Assembly: GCA_029978085.1 (NCBI GenBank)
Contig: JAPOJV010000009.1
Span: 1 to 45,410, forward strand
Direction of reading: 5' to 3'
DNA length: 45,410 bases
From: a bacterium
GTDB taxonomy: Bacteria > Planctomycetota > Planctomycetia > Pirellulales > UBA1268
The notes under the pieces are model-generated. The model saw nothing but the letters and a program-made list of their open reading frames with translations. It made no database searches and had not been told where the DNA came from. The position numbers and the translations under genes are program-made. Shown one piece after another: positions 19,108 to 27,098 of the stretch (positions within the stretch are counted from its first letter, which is position 1; each line of letters opens with the position of its first letter).

Positions 19108-19671
19108 ATGGATCCGACGCTGCTCCTTCTCCGCTGGGCCCATATCCTCGCCGCGATCGTCGCTGTCGGCGGCCTCGCCTTCGCCCGCTTCGGCCTTCTG
19201 CCCGCGATGTCGGAGCTCGATGCCGCGACCCGCGACCGGCTGCACGATGCGATCCGCCGCCGCTGGCTGCCATGGGTGATCGGGGCCATCTCGCTCCTGC
19301 TCGCCAGCGGCCTGGCCAACTTCCTGCTCTTCAATGCCCGCGTGAAGGCTGAGGGCTGGGCGGGAGGCATGTGGATGCGGCAGACGAGCTACCACGCCCT
19401 CTTCGGGGCGAAGTTTCTGCTGGCCCTGGTGATCTTTTACTTCGCCAGTGCTCTGGTGGGCCGCGGCCAGGGGACCCAGTGGATCCGCAACGCCCGGGCC
19501 ACCTGGCTCTCCGTCACGCTCGGACTCGCGTTGGCCGTGGTCATGATCTCCGGCTGGATGCGGCAGCTGCACACCGGGCCGAACGTGAGTTTCGACGGCG
19601 GCGTGCGGATGGAGAATGGCCTCGACGCGCGAGGCGACGAGGAGCCGCCGGCGGCCGACCGCGAGGAATAG
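19108..19671 (+). CDS. Small integral membrane protein with four helices, CopD-like, 187 aa
   Basis: Four hydrophobic segments are visible: LLLLRWAHILAAIVAVGGLAF, WVIGAISLLLASGLANFLLF, ALFGAKFLLALVIFYFASALV and WLSVTLGLALAVVMISGWM. A conserved-looking His in the first helix (RWAHIL) and another in the third (YHALFGAKF) recall the CopD/DUF2269-type four-helix proteins, some of which bind haem or copper. That is a resemblance, not a firm assignment. The C-terminal tail is short, acidic and soluble. The ATG at 19108 follows a promoter-like TTGGGC-17-TACGCT. A 56-residue coiled-coil gene follows after 41 bases and may be in the same transcript. Confidence 0.6.
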   Translation: MDPTLLLLRWAHILAAIVAVGGLAFARFGLLPAMSELDAATRDRLHDAIRRRWLPWVIGAISLLLASGLANFLLFNARVKAEGWAGGMWMRQTSYHALFGAKFLLALVIFYFASALVGRGQGTQWIRNARATWLSVTLGLALAVVMISGWMRQLHTGPNVSFDGGVRMENGLDARGDEEPPAADREE

Positions 19672-19712
19672 GATCGCTGCGAGACGTGTGAAACCCGCGA
19701 GAGAGCCCTGCC

Positions 19713-19883
19713 ATGGATAAGAAAGACAAGAAGCGGATGGAGGTCCTGCAGCAAAAGATCGCAAAGCTGCAGCAGCTCCTGGCCGGCGCGAAGAAGCAGC
19801 CCGACGACCCCGCCGAGGTGCCGCGGCTGGAGAAGGAACTGGCCGCCGCCCACACCGAACTCGCCGCCCTCAAGAAAGGCTGA
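19713..19883 (+). CDS. Small charged coiled-coil protein, 56 aa
   Basis: The frame reads MDKKDKKRMEVLQQKIAKLQ..., has 56 residues and ends in ...AALKKG. Leu/Ile/Val recur at heptad spacing in two helices (EVLQQKIAKLQQLLAG and VPRLEKELAAAHTELAALKK) joined by a KKQPDDPAE turn, so an antiparallel helical hairpin or coiled-coil dimer is likely. Codon use matches the neighbours (third-position G/C), and a GAGAG lies upstream of the ATG, both of which support it as a real gene. The function is unknown. It lies 41 bases after the membrane protein and converges with the M48 peptidase gene 9 bases later. Confidence 0.65.
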   Translation: MDKKDKKRMEVLQQKIAKLQQLLAGAKKQPDDPAEVPRLEKELAAAHTELAALKKG

Positions 19884-19892
19884 GTAGACGGC

Positions 19893-21002
19893 CTACTCGA
19901 GGCTGCTGAGAACGCGCCCCCAGTCGATGGCAAGTGGCTCGCGCGTCGCCGCGGGCAACGCAGCCGCACTGCGGCGCAACACCTCGATCCGCCGGGCCGT
20001 GTCGGGATGGGTGGAAAGAAACTCCGGCAGGTCGGCGGGTGTCCGCCGTTGCAGCCGCTCGAAAAAGGAGGCCATCGCCTCCGGCGGCAGGCCGGCGCGG
20101 TGCAGCAGCACGAGACCGTCACGATCGGCCTCGGCCTCCTGCTCGCGGCCGTAGGAGAGCTGGACGAGCTCGTCGGCACGGCCAGCCAGCCCCGCCAGGT
20201 CGCCGCCCCCCGTGGCGAGCGCGATCACCGCCACGCCACCGAGCCGCCGCACGAGCTGCTTGAGACCGTGGCGATGGAGCACGTGCTGGATCTCGTGGGC
20301 GAGCACGCCGGCCACCTCGTCGGCCGAGCCGGCCTCGGTGAGCAGGCCCGAGAACACCACGATCTGCCCGCCCGGCAACGCCAGCGCATTGACCCGTGGA
20401 TCGTCGACGACGTGCACCGTGAACGTGTAGCCCGGGTTGTCGGCCACCGCCGTCAGCCGAGCGACGATCCGTTGGACCGCCTCGTGGGCAGGGCCAGCGG
20501 TGATCCGCCGCTCGCCCGCCAGCATCCCCTCGGCGAGCAGCTCTCCGAGTTGCATCTCCGTGGCCAGAGGCATCGTCTCGGCCGCGATCTCCGGGGCGAT
20601 GCGGGTGCACGACCACCAGCCGGCGACGACCGCCACCGCCAGGCCGAGCAGGGCGAGCAAGATCGCCCGCCGCTGCCGCGCCGCATGGCTCCGCATACCG
20701 CTCGCAAATCCCTCGAGCACGCCTCGGCAGGGATCATCAACGCGGGCGGCCACCGCCGCGACGACCGCCGGATCGCGGATGACCACCGCTGTCACTCCGG
20801 CATCGAGCGGCTGCGAGCACGAGAGTGAAAGCCAGGCCCGCTCGTCACCGGTCACGTCGCAGGCCAGTGCGGCGTAGGGCCAGCGGACGGGCGGCTCACC
20901 CTCGGGGTGGATGACGAGCCAGCGCGGCTCGACGGCGACGCTGCATGGCCGGGAACCGGTGCCGGCGGCGACGAAACACGAGGCGGGTACCGTGTCGGCC
21001 AT
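19893..21002 (-). CDS. M48-family zinc metallopeptidase, membrane-anchored, 369 aa
   Basis: The protease domain carries HEIQH at residues 236-240, with the third zinc ligand in REQEAEADRDGL near 288, the standard M48 (HtpX/Oma1/BepA-like) arrangement. The preceding NALALPGGQIVVFSGLL and following STHPDTARRIEVLR are family-typical. One membrane segment at about 113-131 (AILLALLGLAVAVVAGW) separates it from an N-terminal soluble domain (VAVEPRWLVIHPEGEPPVRWPY), which resembles the beta domain seen in Oma1-type planctomycete proteins. The likely role is membrane-protein or envelope quality control. It starts 18 bases after the AIM24 gene on the same strand, so the two form an operon. The name Oma1 is not assigned because fold, not orthology, is what can be seen. 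Confidence 0.88.
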   Translation of the reverse strand: MADTVPASCFVAAGTGSRPCSVAVEPRWLVIHPEGEPPVRWPYAALACDVTGDERAWLSLSCSQPLDAGVTAVVIRDPAVVAAVAARVDDPCRGVLEGFASGMRSHAARQRRAILLALLGLAVAVVAGWWSCTRIAPEIAAETMPLATEMQLGELLAEGMLAGERRITAGPAHEAVQRIVARLTAVADNPGYTFTVHVVDDPRVNALALPGGQIVVFSGLLTEAGSADEVAGVLAHEIQHVLHRHGLKQLVRRLGGVAVIALATGGGDLAGLAGRADELVQLSYGREQEAEADRDGLVLLHRAGLPPEAMASFFERLQRRTPADLPEFLSTHPDTARRIEVLRRSAAALPAATREPLAIDWGRVLSSLE

Positions 21003-21020
21003 CGCGACGCAGCCCTCGGT

Positions 21021-21713
21021 TCAGCTGCCGCGGCTGGGAATGTAGCGGCTCAGCCAGCCGGCGAACGCCGCCGGGCTCCGCGTCTGCACGTAGATCGTAC
21101 CCGGCCCTTTGAAGCGGCAGACAAAGCCCTCGCCCGAGGTGAAGCTCGAGATCCAGCCCGCGGCGGCCTTCTTGATCTCGTAGCTCGTCGTCGATTCCCA
21201 GGCGACGAGGTGGTTGTTGTCGACGATGTATTCCTCGCCGGGAGCGAGGTCGAATCGCATCAGCGCACCGAACGTGTTGATGATCAGCGTTCCCGAACCT
21301 CCCACCCGCGTGACGAAGAAGCCCTCGCCACTGAAGAGTCCCTTGGTGAGGTTCTGCGTCTTCGTGGAGAGCTGCACGTCGTGTTCCGCGGCGAGGAACG
21401 AGCCCTTCTGCAGGAAGTATTCGGTGCCGGTGAGCTCGAGCACCTGAATGCCCCCCATCATCGCCGGGGCCAGGAGGGCCTCCCCTCCGCCACTGCCGGC
21501 CGTGAGGGTGAGGTAGAAGAACGTCTCGCCCCGGAGCAGGGAGCGGGAAAGCGCCCCCATCACCCCACCCTTGAGCGAACTCTCGATCGTGATCCCGGGC
21601 GTCATCGACATCATCGCGCCGGAGTCGGCAAAGATCGACACGCCGGCGGGCAGCGTCGCCTTCACGATCGGTGCATCCCCCTCGTCGATGATCTCGAACT
21701 GCACTCGGCTCAT
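21021..21713 (-). CDS. AIM24 / TIGR00266 family protein, 230 aa
   Basis: A beta-rich trimeric-fold protein family found widely in bacteria and in mitochondria (AIM24), where it affects membrane organisation. Its bacterial biochemical role is unsettled. Family features visible here are the start (FEIIDEGDAPIVKATLPAGVSIFADSGAMMSM), the central GETFFYLTLTAGSGGGEALLAP, and FKGPGTIYVQTRSPAAFAGWL at the C-terminus. The length is normal. The ATG at 21713 has a strong GGAGG ribosome site 5 bases upstream on the minus strand, which rejects longer starts. It leads an operon with the M48 peptidase. AIM24 and an Oma1-like peptidase are both linked to inner-membrane architecture in mitochondria, so the pairing is suggestive. 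Confidence 0.9.
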   Translation of the reverse strand: MSRVQFEIIDEGDAPIVKATLPAGVSIFADSGAMMSMTPGITIESSLKGGVMGALSRSLLRGETFFYLTLTAGSGGGEALLAPAMMGGIQVLELTGTEYFLQKGSFLAAEHDVQLSTKTQNLTKGLFSGEGFFVTRVGGSGTLIINTFGALMRFDLAPGEEYIVDNNHLVAWESTTSYEIKKAAAGWISSFTSGEGFVCRFKGPGTIYVQTRSPAAFAGWLSRYIPSRGS

Positions 21714-21873
21714 GGCTACCTCCGCACGACGGGACGCGAAACGGTTGACTGCTCGATGCACCCACTCTACCAGCGGGGGATGCCGCGGGGCCACGCCCGC
21801 AGACGCGCACGGCCGCACGCGATACGATCTGGACTTGGCCACGGTCGGCGAAACGGCCCGCCGCAGCGGCTAG

Positions 21874-21903
21874 GCGTCACACAGAACTGCGTCACACGGA
21901 ACT
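21874..21903 (+). repeat. 15-bp tandem repeat ahead of the kinase gene
   Basis: GCGTCACACAGAACT (21874-21888) is repeated at 21889-21903 with one change (A to G). It ends 10 bases before the GTG start of the kinase and could be a binding site or a simple duplication. Confidence 0.6.
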
Positions 21904-21913
21904 GGGAGCCACT

Positions 21914-22765
21914 GTGGGCGGATTCTTCGCGAAACTTTTCGGCTCGGATCGGGTTGATCTCTGGCGGCGGTTCGAACGGCTCCAGGAGAGCAACTCCGGC
22001 ACGATGTCGACCTTCTACAAGGTGCGCGACACGAAGACCGGGGCGGTCGCCGGGCTCAAGCTGATCGACCGCCGCAAGCAGGATCCCGTCGAGGCCCGCT
22101 ACAAGGGGCTCGAGAAGCCGTCGGAGGGCGAGATCGGCACCCGAATCACCGGACCCAATATCGTGCGGACGCTCGAGGCCGGCGTCTCCACGACCGGCGA
22201 CGCCTTCATCCTCCAGGAGTTCATCGAGGGCACGCTGCTCCATGCGGTCATCTCGGCGAAGAAACCGTTCACTGCAGCGCAACGCATCGATCTCGTGCGG
22301 CAGGCGGCCACGGCGATCGCCGCCGTGCATGCCGCGGGGTTCGTGCACCGGGACATCTGCCCGCGGAACTTCCTGCTCAGGCCCGATGGCCGGCTCGTGC
22401 TCTTCGACTTCGGCCTCACGGTGCCCGACAAGCCGGCCTTTCTCCAGCCGGGCAACCGCGTCGGCACACCGAACTACATGGCGCCCGAGGTGATCCGCCG
22501 CCGGCAGGCCGACCGCCGGCTCGACGTCTTCTCGTTCGGCGTGACCGCCTACGAGATCTGCACCCTGCAGCCGCCGTGGCCGCGGTCGTCGGCCGCACAG
22601 GCGGCGCTCGCCCACGAGTCTCCTCCGATCGACATCCGCACTCACTGGCCCGACATTCCGCCGGCGCTGGCCGACGCGATCATGGCCTGTCTCGCGGCAG
22701 ATCCGGCCCGGCGGCCGCCCACGCTGGACGCCTTCCTGAAACTGGTCGCGGGCGTGCAGGCCTGA
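21914..22765 (+). CDS. Protein kinase-like protein (Hanks type), 283 aa
   Basis: A single soluble kinase domain with no membrane segment. Lys49 in AGLKLID is the ATP-binding lysine. The catalytic loop reads HRDICPRN (145-152), DFG is at 165-167, and GTPNYMAPEV at 185-193 gives the activation-segment APE. The catalytic Asp, Asn, DFG and Lys are all kept, so activity is possible. The glycine-rich loop is degenerate (SNSGTMSTFYKV), and the lysine usual in the serine/threonine HRDLKPxN loop is replaced by Cys. Start GTG at 21914 precedes MGGFFAKLFGSD. There is no C-terminal sensor domain, unlike typical PASTA kinases. It is divergent from AIM24, and the TIGR04137 gene lies 114 bases downstream. 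Confidence 0.82.
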   Translation: MGGFFAKLFGSDRVDLWRRFERLQESNSGTMSTFYKVRDTKTGAVAGLKLIDRRKQDPVEARYKGLEKPSEGEIGTRITGPNIVRTLEAGVSTTGDAFILQEFIEGTLLHAVISAKKPFTAAQRIDLVRQAATAIAAVHAAGFVHRDICPRNFLLRPDGRLVLFDFGLTVPDKPAFLQPGNRVGTPNYMAPEVIRRRQADRRLDVFSFGVTAYEICTLQPPWPRSSAAQAALAHESPPIDIRTHWPDIPPALADAIMACLAADPARRPPTLDAFLKLVAGVQA

Positions 22766-22791
22766 AATGCCGCGGTCCGAGTCGGCCGCCC

Positions 22792-22820
22792 TTGATCAGG
22801 CCGGGAGCGGGTCGTACCTT
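22792..22820 (+). promoter_or_regulatory. Putative promoter of the TIGR04137-like gene
   Basis: TTGATC (22792-22797), exactly 17 bases, then TACCTT (22815-22820). The string TACCTTCC is shared with the promoter of the TPR gene at 24783. Confidence 0.55.
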
Positions 22821-22879
22821 CCAAGGCTCGCGTGGCCGCCCCGGCCGCCGTTTCTGGACAGCGACGAGGATTGACTCCG

Positions 22880-23119
22880 ATGACGATGGACAAGAGCCTG
22901 AAGGTCCGCAAGGGTGGCAGCAGCGCCCGTGGCGTGCTCACCCGTGCCGAGCGGATCGCCAAGATGAAGGAGCTGGAGCTCTGGAAGGAAGGCCGCAGCC
23001 CGATCGGCCTGCCGAAGGTCCGCGTCCAGAAGATGGCGATGAAGAAAAAGAAGAAGGCCAAGGACGAGGCCGCCGAGGGCGCTGCCGCCAAGCCGGCTGC
23101 CGGCGGAAAGAAGAAGTAG
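22880..23119 (+). CDS. Small basic protein, TIGR04137-like, 79 aa
   Basis: The sequence MTMDKSLKVRKGGSSARGVL continues with TRAERIAKMKELELWKEGRSPIGLPKV and a lysine-rich tail. The arrangement SLK...R.VLTRAERI..LK...W.EG....GLPKVR matches the small basic protein family TIGR04137, found across Planctomycetes, Verrucomicrobia and Chlamydiae and suspected of binding RNA or the ribosome. The Ala/Lys tail after KKKKKAKDEAAEG is extra. The ATG at 22880 is chosen because family members begin just before the DKSLK-like segment, and the promoter above predicts a start near 22827. A separate promoter suggests independent, probably strong expression. Its exact job is not known to me. Confidence 0.8.
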   Translation: MTMDKSLKVRKGGSSARGVLTRAERIAKMKELELWKEGRSPIGLPKVRVQKMAMKKKKKAKDEAAEGAAAKPAAGGKKK

Positions 23120-23123
23120 CCGT

Positions 23124-24551
23124 CTACCGGGTACACGCCTGGCGGGCGGCAGCCTGCCCGGACGCGATCACCTGCGGGATGCCCACGCCCATGTAGGCAG
23201 CCCCTGCGATGCCGAGCCCGGGGAGCGACGCCGTCCGCTCCATGATCCGGGCGACCCGCTCCACGTGCCCCACGTGATACTGCGGCATCGCGCCGTGCCA
23301 GCGGTCGATCTGCACCAGTCGCGGCGTGCCGCGGGCACCGAGCAGTTCCGCCACTTCGTCACGGGCAAGGGCCTCGAGCGCGGCGTCGTCGCATCGCACC
23401 ACATCGGGATCGAGCGCGCCCCCCGCGAACACCCGCATGAGCACGCAGCCTTCCGGCGCACGGCCGGGGTACTTCGAACTCGAAAAGCTCACCGCCAGGA
23501 TCCGCCGCCTGGCCCGCCGTGGGATCACCATGCCCGCGGCATCGAGCGGGTGCGCCACGTCGGCCCGCGCAAAACCGAGTGAGATCACCGCCGAGCCCGC
23601 GTACTCGATGCCCCGCAGGTCTGCGGCCAATTCCGACTCGACCGACGCGAGCAGCCGCGCGGCCACGGCCGCCGGCACCGCGAGCACGACCGCGTCGGCG
23701 TCGATCGCGGCATCACCATCGCTCGGATTGTCGAACGATGTCCGCCAGCCACCAGCCGGCAGCCGTTCGGTCCTGGCAGCCTTCGCGTCGACGAATCGCA
23801 CGCCCTGCTCCCGCAGCCGCGCGGCCAGCCGTTCGGGAAGCGTCTGCATGCCCGCCGCCAGCGTGAGGAACTGACCGTAGCGGGCGCCCACGGCCGACGG
23901 TGTGCTGCCGCTGCGGGTCCGCCGCCTCTCACCGACCCAGAGACTCCCGTGCTCCCGCTCCATGGCCAGAAATTCCCCGCAGGCGGCGGCCATGCTCAGC
24001 CGCGCCGGATCGGCCGTCCAGATGCCGGCCGCAAGCGGCTGCACGAGCCGCTCGAATGCCTCGCGGCCGAGCCGGCGCACGACGAACGATTCGAGCGACT
24101 CATCGGCCCGCGACGACCGCTGTGGCACGAACCGCTCTGCGAGCATCCGCAGCTTGCCCGCGGGCGAGAGCAGCGGAGTGGTGAGGATGGGTCCGATCCG
24201 CCCCGGCGCCAGCAGCCGGAAGCCCTGCGGGGCGGGCACGGGGCGGCCCTCGTGCCAGACGAGCGCCCGCCGCACGCGTGGATCGACGCCCACGAGCTGA
24301 TCCTGCAGGCCGAGCCGCTCGACGAGCTGCACGGCCTCGGGCCGGGCCGCCAGAAAGTTGTCGGCCGACCGCTCGATGAGCCAGCCATCTCGGCGGACCG
24401 TCGAGAGCACGCCGCCCACGCGGCCTGCTGCCTCAACCAGCGTGATCTCGGATGGCTGCGTGGCCGCGGTCGCCAGCGATACGAGCTCTTCCGCGGCAGC
24501 CAGCCCGGCCATGCCACCTCCGATCACGACGATGCGGCGAGGGAAGGGCAT
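23124..24551 (-). CDS. hemY: Protoporphyrinogen oxidase (oxygen-dependent HemY/PPOX type), 475 aa
   Basis: An FAD-dependent amine-oxidase-fold enzyme that oxidises protoporphyrinogen IX (or coproporphyrinogen III in the coproporphyrin-dependent branch) in haem synthesis. The N-terminal dinucleotide motif is RIVVIGGGMAGLAAAEEL, followed by VEAAGRVGGVLSTV, FLAARPEAVQLVERLGL, and VRRLGREAFERLVQPLAAGIW, which is characteristic of PPOX. The C-terminal FAD contact GLGIAGAAYMGVGIPQVI is intact. The start at 24551 (MPFPRR) is chosen because everything upstream translates repeat cluster B. No other hem gene is nearby. The stop lies five bases after the stop of the TIGR04137 gene, so the two converge. 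Confidence 0.9.
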   Translation of the reverse strand: MPFPRRIVVIGGGMAGLAAAEELVSLATAATQPSEITLVEAAGRVGGVLSTVRRDGWLIERSADNFLAARPEAVQLVERLGLQDQLVGVDPRVRRALVWHEGRPVPAPQGFRLLAPGRIGPILTTPLLSPAGKLRMLAERFVPQRSSRADESLESFVVRRLGREAFERLVQPLAAGIWTADPARLSMAAACGEFLAMEREHGSLWVGERRRTRSGSTPSAVGARYGQFLTLAAGMQTLPERLAARLREQGVRFVDAKAARTERLPAGGWRTSFDNPSDGDAAIDADAVVLAVPAAVAARLLASVESELAADLRGIEYAGSAVISLGFARADVAHPLDAAGMVIPRRARRRILAVSFSSSKYPGRAPEGCVLMRVFAGGALDPDVVRCDDAALEALARDEVAELLGARGTPRLVQIDRWHGAMPQYHVGHVERVARIMERTASLPGLGIAGAAYMGVGIPQVIASGQAAARQACTR

Positions 24552-24600
24552 GGGTGCGACGCGAGGTGGATTGTGACTCTTGTGGTGAAGTGTACCCACG

Positions 24601-24701
24601 TGTGGGCACGTCACGCCGTGACTTGCGTTCCGGTGTGGGCAAGTCACGCCGTGACTTGCGTTCCGGTCACGGCGTGACCGGGCTACCGTGACCGGGCTAC
24701 C
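24601..24701 (+). repeat. Family-1 palindromic repeat, cluster B
   Basis: Two 33-base units start at 24601 and 24634 (TGTGGGCAmGTCACGCC...). Cores TCACGCCGTGA lie at 24611 and 24644, and the terminal TCACGGCGTGA is at 24667 (23 bases on), followed by two GACCGGGCTACC tails. The second core is flanked by GCAAG/CTTGC, a perfect extension. The cluster lies between divergent hemY and the TPR gene. Confidence 0.9.
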
Positions 24702-24759
24702 CGTAGGCTCGTCAATCTGGGCAGGCTGGGGCGGCGAGCGGTGGGCCGCGAGGCTGGTC

Positions 24760-24788
24760 TGGACGCGGCGATGCCCGGCTCCTACCTT
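24760..24788 (+). promoter_or_regulatory. Putative promoter of the secreted TPR gene
   Basis: TGGACG (24760-24765), 17 bases, TACCTT (24783-24788), with a start site near 24795 and a leader of about 54 bases. Confidence 0.45.
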
Positions 24789-24848
24789 CCCCCCGCCTTG
24801 GGGCGAGACCGTGCAGCGGCCGCCCCGTTCCGTTCCAGGAGAAACATC

Positions 24849-27077
24849 GTGGCCATGCTGCGGTATGCGTCTTCATGCGTGAGATGCGTGGGCATCGCGA
24901 TTCCGTTGACTCTCGTCAGCCTTGCTGGCGTCATGCCGCAGAGTGCGGCCGCCGAGCCTGCTCCACCGCCGCGGCCGCTCATGCGGCTGCCGACCTGGAT
25001 CGAGACGCTCAACGAACCCGCGGCGCCGCAGCCTGCACTCACGACGCCGACGACCGTCCCCGACCTGATGCCGGTCGCAGGAACGGCCCCGGTCGCCGTG
25101 CCGCAGACACCGAAGCCGACCACGACGCCCGCCACCCCGACCGGCAACCCGCTCACCCGCTGGTTCTCCGAGAAGATGGCCGCGCTGCCGAAGCCGAAGT
25201 CACTGCTGCCGTCGACTCCCGCACCCGATGCCGACGCCACACCCGCGCCGCCCCGCGTGCCCGTGCCCCTTGGTGAGCAGCCTGTCGAATCCTCCGTCGT
25301 CGCGAAGCCGGCCGTGAAGGAGTCCGCCAAACCGGAACCGGCCAAGCCGACCGTGACGGCGCCCGTCGCCGCCACGCCCGACGAGATGCCCACGCTCTCG
25401 ATCGATCCTGCCAGCTTCAAGGGCGCGCTGCCCGGCAAGACGACCCGCGCCGAGGTCGAAGCCGGCTGGGGCGCCGGTGAGGCCTTCACTCGCGACGACG
25501 GCACCACGGGCATGGCCTGGAAGGTGGAGCCGTTCGAGCGGGTCGAGGTGATGTTCGAGAACGACGTCGTCTCGTCGATCCGCATCAAGCTCGTCGAGCC
25601 GGTCGCCGTGCCCGATCTGGCGAAGCAACTCGAGATCAGCGACCTGCGGACCGTGTCGATCCTCGACGAGCAGGGCGTGTCGATCGGCGAGGTCTATCCG
25701 GAGCGCGGCGTGATCCTGAGCGTGAAGCCGGGCAGCCCGGCCGCGACCGCGATCCTCATCGAGCCGCTCGATCCCGAATCGTTCGTGCTCCGCGCCGAAG
25801 GCGAGCTGGAAACATGCTCGGCCAATGCAGTGGCCGACCTGCTGTATGCGATTCAAATCGACCCACGGCACGTGCGGGCCCATCGACTCCTGCTCGCCGT
25901 GATGAGCGACCAGGGCAAGTGGACGCAGGCCCTGCAGCTGGCCGAGACGGCCGGCCGCCTCGACCCGGCCGACGTGTGGACGCAGCTCAAGCATGCGGGC
26001 GTGCTCCTGGCGCTCGACCGGCCCGCGGAGGCGAAGGCCGTGCTCGAGGCGGTGAAGAACAAGGACACGGGCTCGCCGCTCGTGGCGGCGCAGGTGCAGC
26101 GGCTCCTCGGCCGCACGGCGCTGGCGGGCGACAAGCCCGACCACCAGGCCGCCGTCGAGCACTTCGCCGAGACGATCCGCAAGGCATCGCCGCTGCTCGC
26201 GAAGCGGTCGCCCACCATGCAGGCCGCGGCCCGCGAGGTGCTGCTCGACGCCCATCTCGGCACCGCGCTGGCGATCGCCAAGGGCACCTGGCAGCAGAAG
26301 GGCCGCGTGATTCCCAAGTGGATCTCCCGCAGCGAGGTGCTGGTCGACGAATTCAAGGGTGGCGACCGCGAGAAGATGATCCTCGAGCTGCAGCTCTGCC
26401 GCGGGGCGCTCGCCGCGTCGGCCGGCTCCACCGAGGCAGTCGAGCCGCTGCCGTGGGTGAAGCGGCTGCTCGAGCTGCGAGAGCGGATGGACGACGCCAT
26501 CGGCGACCCGTGGCGGCGGCGACAGGTCGACTGGGAGGTGGGCCAGGGGCTCGGCGACGCGCTCGTCGCCGCCCAGAAGCGGGGCGATGCCACCGACATG
26601 CTCGACAACGCCACGCTCACGGCGGCCTACCTCGAACGCGGCGCCGAGCAGCGGGAGCTGACGGCGGTCGAGCGGCGAGCCTTCGGCGAGCTGCTCTTCC
26701 GCGTCGGCATCATGCACAGCCTGCAGCGGGGCGACCACGCCACGGCCGTGACCTGGTTCGACCGCGTGATCCCGCTCTGGGAGGAAGGCGACGCCGTCGC
26801 CAGCGATCCCGATCCGGGCAAGGTGGGCGAGTCGTACGTGAGCATGGCGATCTCGTATTGGCAGGTCGAGCGGCGAGAGGATGCGCTGGCCTTGAGCCGC
26901 CGGGGCGTCGATCTCATGGTGGCGGCTGTGGATCGCGACCAGCTCGACGAGCGGGCGTTGGCTGTGGCCTACGGCAACCTCTCGACGATGTATGCCGAAG
27001 AGGGAGACGATACCCAGGCACGGACCTACGCCGAAATGGCGAGCCGTGCGGAGGCTACGGGTACGGTCGTGAAGTAG
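24849..27077 (+). CDS. Secreted TPR-repeat protein, 742 aa
   Basis: The signal peptide is clear (IAIPLTLVSLAGVMPQSAAA, cleavage near residue 36). A Pro/Thr/Ala-rich region follows to about residue 190. Next comes a compact domain (PASFKGALPGKTTRAEVEAGWGAGEAF ... KVEPFERVEVMFENDVVSSIRI) that recurs in outer-membrane lipoprotein-type modules. The rest is helical, with tetratricopeptide-like pairs (ALQLAETAGRLDPADVWTQL, AAVEHFAETIRKASP, MASRAEATG at the end). The start is set at GTG 24849 because AGGAGA sits six bases upstream of it; the ATG at 24855 would place that site too far. The likely role is periplasmic scaffolding or protein interaction. I see no catalytic motif. Confidence 0.7.
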   Translation: MAMLRYASSCVRCVGIAIPLTLVSLAGVMPQSAAAEPAPPPRPLMRLPTWIETLNEPAAPQPALTTPTTVPDLMPVAGTAPVAVPQTPKPTTTPATPTGNPLTRWFSEKMAALPKPKSLLPSTPAPDADATPAPPRVPVPLGEQPVESSVVAKPAVKESAKPEPAKPTVTAPVAATPDEMPTLSIDPASFKGALPGKTTRAEVEAGWGAGEAFTRDDGTTGMAWKVEPFERVEVMFENDVVSSIRIKLVEPVAVPDLAKQLEISDLRTVSILDEQGVSIGEVYPERGVILSVKPGSPAATAILIEPLDPESFVLRAEGELETCSANAVADLLYAIQIDPRHVRAHRLLLAVMSDQGKWTQALQLAETAGRLDPADVWTQLKHAGVLLALDRPAEAKAVLEAVKNKDTGSPLVAAQVQRLLGRTALAGDKPDHQAAVEHFAETIRKASPLLAKRSPTMQAAAREVLLDAHLGTALAIAKGTWQQKGRVIPKWISRSEVLVDEFKGGDREKMILELQLCRGALAASAGSTEAVEPLPWVKRLLELRERMDDAIGDPWRRRQVDWEVGQGLGDALVAAQKRGDATDMLDNATLTAAYLERGAEQRELTAVERRAFGELLFRVGIMHSLQRGDHATAVTWFDRVIPLWEEGDAVASDPDPGKVGESYVSMAISYWQVERREDALALSRRGVDLMVAAVDRDQLDERALAVAYGNLSTMYAEEGDDTQARTYAEMASRAEATGTVVK

Positions 27078-27098
27078 GTCCGTTGCTCCACGACGAGC

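Noticed and set aside
24601-24701. TCAC/GTGA half-sites reminiscent of CRP/FNR operators
   Set aside because: The half-sites are in the opposite order (TCAC-N3-GTGA rather than GTGA-N6-TCAC) and the spacing between units does not restore the CRP geometry.
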